From Streptomyces rubradiris (lineage in GTDB: Bacteria; Actinomycetota; Actinomycetes; Streptomycetales; Streptomycetaceae), in contig NZ_BNEA01000015.1 in the NCBI RefSeq assembly GCF_016860525.1, positions 3,162,001-3,226,000 of the forward strand: DNA of 64,000 nt. Direction: 5' to 3'. A model generated the notes under the pieces. The model ran no database searches. It worked only from the letters and a program-made list of their open reading frames with translations, and was not told the origin of the DNA. The position numbers and the translations under genes were made by a program. Positions 58,676-64,000 of the stretch are shown here, piece by piece. Each line of letters begins with the position of its first letter. Within the stretch, counting starts at the first letter, position 1.

Positions 58676-58915
58676 CTATGAGTTTCGGCGCAGTGCGCGC
58701 AGTCCGCGCAACCCGATGACGCCGATGACCGTCCCCAATACGAAGGAAACGACCGCCAGCAGCAGGTGCACCCAGAAGTACGCGGTCGGGTGACCGTCGT
58801 CGAAGGCCAGCCCGCTGCTGTCCTTGACGAGATTCTTGACGAAAGTGACCCAGATGACCCAGCTCCACACCCCGAAGGCGAGCAGGAACCAGGAGACAGG
58901 GCGGCTGAGCTTCAT
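58676..58915 (-). CDS. SCO4848-family small membrane protein
   Basis: 79 residues from the ATG at 58915. Two hydrophobic segments, PVSWFLLAFGVWSWVIWVTFVKNLV and AYFWVHLLLAVVSFVLGTVIGVIGLRGLRAL, with DSSGLAFDDGHPTAYF between. This is a recognised actinobacterial family of unknown function. Its start codon shares bases with the divergent D,D-carboxypeptidase start (CATG), and there is GATACT 6 bases upstream, so a leaderless mRNA is possible. Confidence 0.92.
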   Translation of the reverse strand: MKLSRPVSWFLLAFGVWSWVIWVTFVKNLVKDSSGLAFDDGHPTAYFWVHLLLAVVSFVLGTVIGVIGLRGLRALRRNS

Positions 58916-60185
58916 GAGTCCAGTATCGCCGTCCGGGGCCCGGGTCCGTGCCGGGGGTGGGGCCGGTACGCTCCCCCGGCGGTCCCTGCTGGTCGTCTCC
59001 GCCGCCGCGCTCTCCCTCTCCGTCACCGCGCCCGCCGCCCTCGCCGCCCCCTCCCCCACCACGAGCCCCACGGCCACGCCCCCGGCGCAGATGTCCACCC
59101 TCGGCGGCGCCCGGCTCGGCATGCCCGGTACGCAGGTCAATCTGGCGCCCGGGGTCCCGGTGCTGCCCAAGGGGCTGACCGCCCGGTCGTGGATCGTCTC
59201 CGACGCCGAGTCGGGCCAGGTCCTGGCCGCGCACAACGCGCACTGGGCGCTGCCCCCGGCGAGCACGCTGAAGATGCTGTTCGCGGACACCGTGCTGCCC
59301 CGGTTCCCCAAGGACACCCGGTACAAGGTGGCCCCGGCCGACCTCAAGGGGATGGGCGAGGGCTCCAGCTTGGCGGGGATCAAGGAGGGGGTCACCTACT
59401 CCGTGCGCGACCTGTGGCTCGGGGTGTTCCTGAAGTCGGGCAACGACGCGGTGCACGTGCTGTCCGCGATGAACGGCGGGGTGCGGCGGACCGTCGAGGA
59501 CATGCAGAAGCACGCCGAGGAACTCCAGGCGCTGGACACCCGGGTGGTCTCGCCCGACGGCTACGACGCGCCGGGCCAGGTCTCCTCGGCGTACGACCTG
59601 ACGTTGATCGCCCGCTCGGGTCTGCAGAAGAAGGACTTCCGCGACTACTGCTCGACGGTCAGCGCCAAGATCGGCGCGACCGAGATCCGCAACACCAACC
59701 GGCTGCTGGCCGGCGACAGCGACGTGCCGGTCTACCCGGGCATCGCGGGCGTGAAGAACGGCAACACCACCCACGCGGGCGCCACCTTCACCGGGGTGGC
59801 CGAGCGCGGCGGCAAGGTGCTGCTGGTCACGGTGATGAACCCGGAGAAGCACGACCACAACGAGGTCTACAAGGAGACCGCGAAGCTGTTCGACTGGGGT
59901 TTCCAGGCGGTCGGCAAGGTGAACCCGGTGGGCGAGCTGGTGCCGCCGCGGAGCGCCGCGACGGCCGGTTCCACCTCCGGGGCGAGCCCCCGGCAGTCGC
60001 CCGGCGCGGGCGGCGGGACGGGGGCGAAGGCGACGGCGAGCGCCCCCGCCGTTTCCGGCTCCAGCGGCGTCGGGACCGCCCTGGCCATCGCGGGCGGGCT
60101 GCTGGTACTGCTCGGCGGCGGGGCGTTCCTGGTCAACCGCCGGTGGCCGCTGCCGGACCTGATGCGCCGCCGGTCCCGTCCCTGA
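58914..60185 (+). CDS. D-alanyl-D-alanine carboxypeptidase (S11, DacC-like)
   Basis: 423 residues with start at the ATG 58914, sharing bases with the divergent start. A signal peptide PRRSLLVVSAAALSLSVTAPAALAA follows 25 polar residues. Active-site motifs: SxxK as ASTLKML, SxN as KSGNDAV, and the third motif as VKNGNTTHAG, with Asn in place of the Thr of KTG. C-terminal Ser/Gly-rich linker and membrane helix (ALAIAGGLLVLLGGGAFLV) anchor it. It trims the terminal D-Ala of peptidoglycan peptides. It overlaps the convergent YihY gene by 53 bases. Confidence 0.93.
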   Translation: MSPVSPSGARVRAGGGAGTLPRRSLLVVSAAALSLSVTAPAALAAPSPTTSPTATPPAQMSTLGGARLGMPGTQVNLAPGVPVLPKGLTARSWIVSDAESGQVLAAHNAHWALPPASTLKMLFADTVLPRFPKDTRYKVAPADLKGMGEGSSLAGIKEGVTYSVRDLWLGVFLKSGNDAVHVLSAMNGGVRRTVEDMQKHAEELQALDTRVVSPDGYDAPGQVSSAYDLTLIARSGLQKKDFRDYCSTVSAKIGATEIRNTNRLLAGDSDVPVYPGIAGVKNGNTTHAGATFTGVAERGGKVLLVTVMNPEKHDHNEVYKETAKLFDWGFQAVGKVNPVGELVPPRSAATAGSTSGASPRQSPGAGGGTGAKATASAPAVSGSSGVGTALAIAGGLLVLLGGGAFLVNRRWPLPDLMRRRSRP

Positions 60186-61050
60186 CCTCGGCGACCTCGG
60201 TCTCCTTGCTGCCCGTCGCCGTCCAGGCGGCACAGAACAGCACGAGTTTCGCGGTGAAGTTGATCCACAGCAGCAGGGCGACGGGGACCCCGAACGCGCC
60301 GTACACGCTCTTCGCGGCAACGCCCTGTACGTAGCCGCTGAGCAGCAGTTTCAGCAGCTCGAAGCCGACCGCGCCGAGCAGGGCGGCGATCAGCAGGCGG
60401 CGGCGCGGCGGCTCGACCCCGGGCAGCAGGGTCAGGACGTAGAGCAGGACCAGGAAGTCGGCGAGCACGGCGACGGCGAACGCGGCGAGCTGCAGCAGCG
60501 CGGTGCCCCAGCCGTGCTCGTCCAGGCCGAACTGCCTCGACACCAGCCCGACGGCGGCCGAGGCGAGGGTGGAGGCGGCGAGCGTGAGCAGCAGGGCGCC
60601 GCCGAGACCGAGCAGGATCACGGTGTCCTTCACCTTGGCCAGCACCGGGTTGTCCCCCTGGTCCGGCAGCTCCCACACCGCGCGCAGGCAGTCCCGCACC
60701 TGGCCGACCCAGCCGATGCCCGTGAACAGCAGCGCCGCGCCCGCGATGACGCCGACGGTGCCCGCGTTCTGCACCAGGGAGGTGAGGTCCAACTGGTCGG
60801 ACAGGCCCGGGAACTGGTCGGCGATCCGGTCCTCGACGGTCTTCTGGCGGGCCGGGCTGAGGGTGGCGGCGGTGACCGCGGCGGCCACGGTCAGCAGCGG
60901 GAACAGCGCCACGAAGCTGACGAACGTCATGGCGGCGGCCAGCCGGGCCCATTTCACCCGGTCCAGCCGTTCGTAGCACCGCCACGCGTGGGTGATCGTC
61001 AGGCGGGTGACGATCGGCCCGATGCCGGGCAGCCTCTTCAGCCAGTCCAT
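60133..61050 (-). CDS. YihY/virulence factor BrkB family membrane protein
   Basis: 305 residues from the ATG at 61050 (MDWLKRLPGIGPIV). The family is recognised by RLAAAMTFVSFVALFPLLTVAAAVTAATL, RQKTVEDRIADQFPGLSDQLDLTSLV and IGWVGQVRDCLRAVWELP. About six membrane helices. Members were misnamed ribonuclease BN; real function unknown. The 3' end overlaps the carboxypeptidase gene by 53 bases. Upstream it diverges from the SDR gene. Confidence 0.93.
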   Translation of the reverse strand: MDWLKRLPGIGPIVTRLTITHAWRCYERLDRVKWARLAAAMTFVSFVALFPLLTVAAAVTAATLSPARQKTVEDRIADQFPGLSDQLDLTSLVQNAGTVGVIAGAALLFTGIGWVGQVRDCLRAVWELPDQGDNPVLAKVKDTVILLGLGGALLLTLAASTLASAAVGLVSRQFGLDEHGWGTALLQLAAFAVAVLADFLVLLYVLTLLPGVEPPRRRLLIAALLGAVGFELLKLLLSGYVQGVAAKSVYGAFGVPVALLLWINFTAKLVLFCAAWTATGSKETEVAEVRDGTGGASGPAAATGG

Positions 61051-61135
61051 GATCCGTCTCTGCCCGCTGCGCGGGGGTGTCAACACCGCGTTTCGCCGCC
61101 GGAACGGTCATATGGGGGCGATACGGTCATCTGTC

Positions 61136-61891
61136 ATGAAGGATGCCTCCGAACTGCCCCGGTCCCTGCTCGTCCTCGGCGGCACGTCCGAGATCGCGCT
61201 GGCCACCGCGCGCCGACTGATCGCCCGCCGCACCCGCACGGTGTGGCTGGCCGGGCGCCCCTCCCTCGCGCTGGAGAACGCGGCCGGGAGCCTGCGGGCG
61301 CTGGGCGCGGACGTCCGCACGGTCGCCTTCGACGCGCTCGCCCCCGAATCCCACGAGGGCGTCCTCGGCAAGGTGTTCGCCGAGGGGCCGGTCGACATGG
61401 TGCTGCTCGCCTTCGGCATCCTCGGCGACCAGGCGCACGACGAACGGGACCCGGTCCGCGCGGTCCAGGTCGCCCAGACCAACTACACCGGGGCCGTCTC
61501 GGCGGGGCTGGTCGCGGGCCGCGCCCTGCAGACCCAGGGCCACGGGTGGCTCGTGGTGCTGTCCTCCGCCGCCGCCGAACGCGCCCGCCGCGCCGACTTC
61601 ATCTACGGCTCCAGCAAGGCCGGCCTGGACGCGTTCGCCCAGGGTCTCGGGGACGCCCTGTACGGGACGGGCGCGCGGGTCATGGTCGTACGCCCCGGGT
61701 TCGTCCGCACCCGCGCCACGGCCGGTCGCCCGCGCACCCCGCTCGCCACCACCCCGGAGGCGGTGGCCACGGCCGTCGAACTGGGCCTGCGCCGCGGCGC
61801 GGAGACGGTGTGGGTGCCGGGCTCGCTCCGCCTGCTGACGACGGCCCTGCGGCACGCGCCCCGGGCGCTGTTCAGGCGCCTGCCGCTGTAG
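61136..61891 (+). CDS. SDR oxidoreductase, DprE2-like (decaprenylphosphoryl-arabinose branch)
   Basis: 251 residues from the ATG at 61136. Nucleotide motif VLGGTSEIALATARRLIARRTRTVWLAGRPS, N-x-x-x in QVAQTNYTGAVSAG, Ser in VVLSSAAAERARRADFIYGSSKAGLDAFAQGL (Y-x-x-x-K), then VRPGFVRTRATAGRP. This set is typical of decaprenylphospho-beta-D-erythro-pentofuranosid-2-ulose 2-reductase of arabinan synthesis. In Streptomyces the natural substrate is unsure. No DprE1 gene lies here. The start lacks a Shine-Dalgarno; ATACGGT lies about 10 bases before it. Confidence 0.85.
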   Translation: MKDASELPRSLLVLGGTSEIALATARRLIARRTRTVWLAGRPSLALENAAGSLRALGADVRTVAFDALAPESHEGVLGKVFAEGPVDMVLLAFGILGDQAHDERDPVRAVQVAQTNYTGAVSAGLVAGRALQTQGHGWLVVLSSAAAERARRADFIYGSSKAGLDAFAQGLGDALYGTGARVMVVRPGFVRTRATAGRPRTPLATTPEAVATAVELGLRRGAETVWVPGSLRLLTTALRHAPRALFRRLPL

Positions 61892-61909
61892 CGCCCCGCC
61901 GGGGGCGCG

Positions 61910-62491
61910 TCACGGCGCGACGCGCGGGGCGCACACCTGCGCGTGCCCCGGCTGGACCGGTACGACCGGCCCCCCGAACGTGTACTCGCGCAGCTTGCGC
62001 CAGACGCCGTCGGCGCCCTGTTCGTACAGCGCGAAGCCGGTGCACGGCCACTCGGCCTCGTAGTCCGCCAGCTCCTCGAAGGCGCGGTCCATCGCGGCCT
62101 CGTCGATGCCGTGCGCGACGGTGACGTGCGGGTGGTACGGGAAGAGCAGTTCACGCGCCACCGGTCCGGACGCCTCCCGGATCCGCTGCTGGAGCCGGGT
62201 GCACGCCTCGGCGCCCGCCACCACGCGGACGTAGACCACCGGCGACAGCGGGCGGAAGGTGCCGGTGCCGGACAGCCGCATCGGGAACGGCCGGCCCGCC
62301 GCGGCGACCTCGGTCAGATGCTTGTCGACCGCGGGCAGGTCGGCCTCGTCCACCTCGGTCGGCGGCAGCAGGGTGACGTGGGTGGGGATGCCATGAGCCG
62401 CGGCGTCGCCGAAGCCCGCGCGCCGCTCCTGGAGCAGGCTGCCGTGAGGCTCCGGGACCGCGATCGACACGCCGATCGTTACGGTCCCCAC
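61910..62491 (-). CDS. 2'-5' RNA ligase-like protein (2H phosphoesterase superfamily)
   Basis: 193 residues from a GTG at 62491 (VGTVTIGVSIAVPEP). The two H-x-T/S motifs are HVTLLPP (after GIPT) and HVTVAHG; both His are in place. LigT-type proteins act on 2',3'-cyclic or 2',5'-phosphodiester RNA ends. Physiological role in Streptomyces unknown. Follows the convergent SDR gene by 18 bases. Confidence 0.88.
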   Translation of the reverse strand: MGTVTIGVSIAVPEPHGSLLQERRAGFGDAAAHGIPTHVTLLPPTEVDEADLPAVDKHLTEVAAAGRPFPMRLSGTGTFRPLSPVVYVRVVAGAEACTRLQQRIREASGPVARELLFPYHPHVTVAHGIDEAAMDRAFEELADYEAEWPCTGFALYEQGADGVWRKLREYTFGGPVVPVQPGHAQVCAPRVAP

Positions 62492-62639
62492 GTCGTCTCC
62501 TGTCGTCGCGTCTGTCGTCGTCTCGGCCGCCTGGGCCCGGCCGTTGGCATCGACTGTACGGCCACGGGTGCCCCGTGGGCAGGCGCGGCGGAAGTGATGT
62601 GCAGCGCTCTGCCCGCGCGGGCCCGTGCGGTCGTACGCC

Positions 62640-63653
62640 TCAGTGCTTGGCCGGGAGGAAGCCCACGCGGTCGTACGCCTGCGCGAGGGTCTCGGCGGCG
62701 ACGGTCCGCGCCTTCTCGGCGCCCTTGGCGAGGATCGAGTCCAGCGTCTCGGCGTCGTCCAGGTACTGGTGGGTGCGCTCGCGGAACGGGGTGACGAAGT
62801 CGACCATGACCTCGGCGAGGTCGGTCTTGAGCGCGCCGTACATCTTGCCCTCGTACTCCTGCTCCAGCTCGGCGACGGTCTTGCCGGTGAGCGTGGAGTA
62901 GATGGTGAGGAGGTTGGAGACGCCCGGCTTGTTCTCGGCGTCGTAGCGGATCACCGTGTCGGTGTCGGTGACGGCGCTCTTGACCTTCTTGGCCGTGGTC
63001 TTCGGCTCGTCCAGGAGGTTGATCAGGCCCTTCGGCGTGGACGCCGACTTGCTCATCTTGACCGCCGGGTCCTGGAGGTCGTAGATCTTCGCCGTCTCCT
63101 TGAGGATGTACGGCTTCGGGATCGTGAAGGTGTCGCCGTAGCGGCCGTTGAAGCGCTCGGCGAGGTCCCGGGTCAGCTCGATGTGCTGGCGCTGGTCCTC
63201 GCCGACCGGCACCTCGTGGGCCTGGTACAGCAGGATGTCCGCGACCTGGAGGATCGGGTAGGTGAACAGGCCGACGGAGGCCCGGTCGGCGCCCTGCTTG
63301 GCGGACTTGTCCTTGAACTGGGTCATGCGGGAGGCCTCGCCGAAGCCGGTGAGGCAGTTCATGACCCAGGCCAGCTGGGCGTGCTCGGGGACGTGGCTCT
63401 GCACGAAGAGGGTGCAGCGGTCGGGGTCCAGACCGGCGGCCAGCAGCTGGGCCGCGGCCAGGCGGGTGTTGGCACGCAGTTCCGCCGGGTCCTGCGGGAC
63501 CGTGATCGCGTGCAGGTCGACCACCATGTAGAAGGCGTCGTGGGACTCCTGGAGGGCCACCCACTGGCGGACGGCGCCGAGGTAGTTGCCGAGGTGGAAC
63601 GAGCCGGCGGTGGGCTGAATACCGGAGAGCACGCGAGGTCGGTCTGAAGCCAT
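62640..63653 (-). CDS. trpS: Tryptophanyl-tRNA synthetase
   Basis: 337 residues from the ATG at 63653 ([15 protein letters not shown]); an ATG three codons upstream (63662) is an alternative. Class I motifs: HLGN as HIGH equivalent in [15 protein letters not shown], and [11 protein letters not shown]. It charges tRNA-Trp. S. coelicolor has two TrpRS; the other is the indolmycin-resistant type. Which of them this one equals cannot be settled from motifs alone, although location favours the housekeeping one. Confidence 0.96.
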   Translation of the reverse strand: MASDRPRVLSGIQPTAGSFHLGNYLGAVRQWVALQESHDAFYMVVDLHAITVPQDPAELRANTRLAAAQLLAAGLDPDRCTLFVQSHVPEHAQLAWVMNCLTGFGEASRMTQFKDKSAKQGADRASVGLFTYPILQVADILLYQAHEVPVGEDQRQHIELTRDLAERFNGRYGDTFTIPKPYILKETAKIYDLQDPAVKMSKSASTPKGLINLLDEPKTTAKKVKSAVTDTDTVIRYDAENKPGVSNLLTIYSTLTGKTVAELEQEYEGKMYGALKTDLAEVMVDFVTPFRERTHQYLDDAETLDSILAKGAEKARTVAAETLAQAYDRVGFLPAKH

Positions 63654-63693
63654 ACCCCTCATTGTCGCAGAGAGACGGGGTGGTTCGGTGTGT

Positions 63694-63752
63694 GGGGAAC
63701 TGCGGGCCGGTGGGGGCCGGTCGCGCAGTTCCCCGCGCCCCTTTCAGGGGCG
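63694..63752. repeat. Structured dispersed element, copy 2
   Basis: GGGGAACTGCG (63694-63704) pairs with CGCAGTTCCCC (63724-63734), then CGCCCC-TTTCA-GGGGCG (63736-63752). Same plan as 2173-2248, but the outer stem has a T:A pair where copy 1 has C:G. It follows the 3' end of glyA closely and is probably its terminator. Confidence 0.75.
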
Positions 63753-63754
63753 GT

Positions 63755-64000
63755 TCAGCCGAGGTCTACTTCCGGGTAGAGGGGGAAGCCCGCCACCAGG
63801 TCCGTGGCGCGGCGGGCGATCTCGTCGGCGACCTTCTCGTCCAGGACGTGGCTCGCCTTGGAGGGGGCGCCGGACTTGGTGGTGCCCGGCTCGGTGGTGG
63901 TCAGGACGCGGTCGATGAGGGCCGCGACCTCGTCCATCTCGGCCGTGCCGAGGCCGCGGGTGGTCAGCGCGGGGGTGCCGACGCGGATGCCGGAGGTGTA
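63755..64000 (-). CDS. glyA: Serine hydroxymethyltransferase (C-terminal part; 5' end outside window)
   Basis: The last 81 codons of a leftward gene. [33 protein letters not shown] is the diagnostic C-terminal motif ([14 protein letters not shown]...) of SHMT. The tail [30 protein letters not shown] finishes normally, with a stop at 63755. It interconverts serine and glycine with tetrahydrofolate, PLP-dependent. The PLP lysine lies outside the window. Confidence 0.95.
   Translation of the reverse strand, partial: YTSGIRVGTPALTTRGLGTAEMDEVAALIDRVLTTTEPGTTKSGAPSKASHVLDEKVADEIARRATDLVAGFPLYPEVDLG

Noticed and set aside
1..64000. Integrated mobile element or antibiotic gene cluster
   Set aside because: No integrase, transposase, attachment repeats or modular synthases were seen; gene order is that of a Streptomyces core region.

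Overview
The window is high-GC actinobacterial chromosome. Third codon positions are almost all G or C, GTG starts are frequent, genes overlap by 1-4 bases, and there are many ECF sigma factors and lipoproteins. Gene content and order (sigQ-afsQ1-afsQ2, an SCO4848-family membrane protein, a Kdn/sialic-acid-like wall-polymer cluster, sdhCDAB) point to Streptomyces, close to the S. coelicolor gene order as I remember it. I see no prophage, insertion sequence, CRISPR array, tRNA or rRNA.

0-9 kb: a cut-off aldehyde dehydrogenase overlaps a paralogue without a catalytic cysteine. Next come a small secreted protein and a uridine kinase. The divergent sigQ / afsQ1-afsQ2-lipoprotein locus follows, with a textbook AfsQ1 box between its two arms. 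Then come a perfect 10-copy heptamer repeat, a VanZ-like protein, a PspC protein and a small secreted protein. 9-15 kb: the 3' remnant of an adenosine deaminase gene, an alpha/beta hydrolase whose nucleophile position is Asp, a LysR/MFS divergent pair, an ECF sigma factor overlapping a STAS protein tail to tail, and a Uma2 protein.

15-24 kb is a nucleoside uptake and salvage block read leftwards: BMP-type lipoprotein, ATPase, two permeases, cytidine deaminase and thymidine phosphorylase. The lipoprotein leader holds two covarying 17-base dyads, and the ATPase lacks any ordinary start codon. An M20 amidohydrolase follows, whose stop codon lies inside a 14-base tandem repeat array. 24-27 kb is a three-gene unit: a small coiled protein, a helical-DUF1023 hydrolase and a lipoprotein.

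27-39 kb is a cell-wall glycopolymer cluster. It has a NeuB-like synthase without a SAF domain, a NeuA-HAD fusion, two unusual glycosyltransferase-like proteins (one with a large repetitive insertion), an acyltransferase, and two inverted paralogous cassettes of family-2 glycosyltransferase plus polysialyltransferase-like protein. By family knowledge this suggests a Kdn-type (teichulosonic) wall polymer.

39-52 kb: a TetR/FAD-monooxygenase pair with two perfect operators, a LysE exporter, an acyl-CoA mutase large subunit, an L,D-transpeptidase, an ECF sigma/anti-sigma pair, gene debris, a second paralogous ECF sigma factor, a DUF4328 protein, a GH20 hexosaminidase and an OHCU-decarboxylase-like protein. 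52-64 kb: sdhCDAB with a strong terminator, a VOC protein, a three-gene TetR-linked operon with two perfect palindromic operators, a second Uma2, an SCO4848 protein, a D,D-carboxypeptidase, a YihY protein, a DprE2-like reductase, a 2'-5' RNA ligase-like protein, tryptophanyl-tRNA synthetase and the 3' end of glyA. Two copies of a structured dispersed element (at 2.2 and 63.7 kb) show a compensatory base change.
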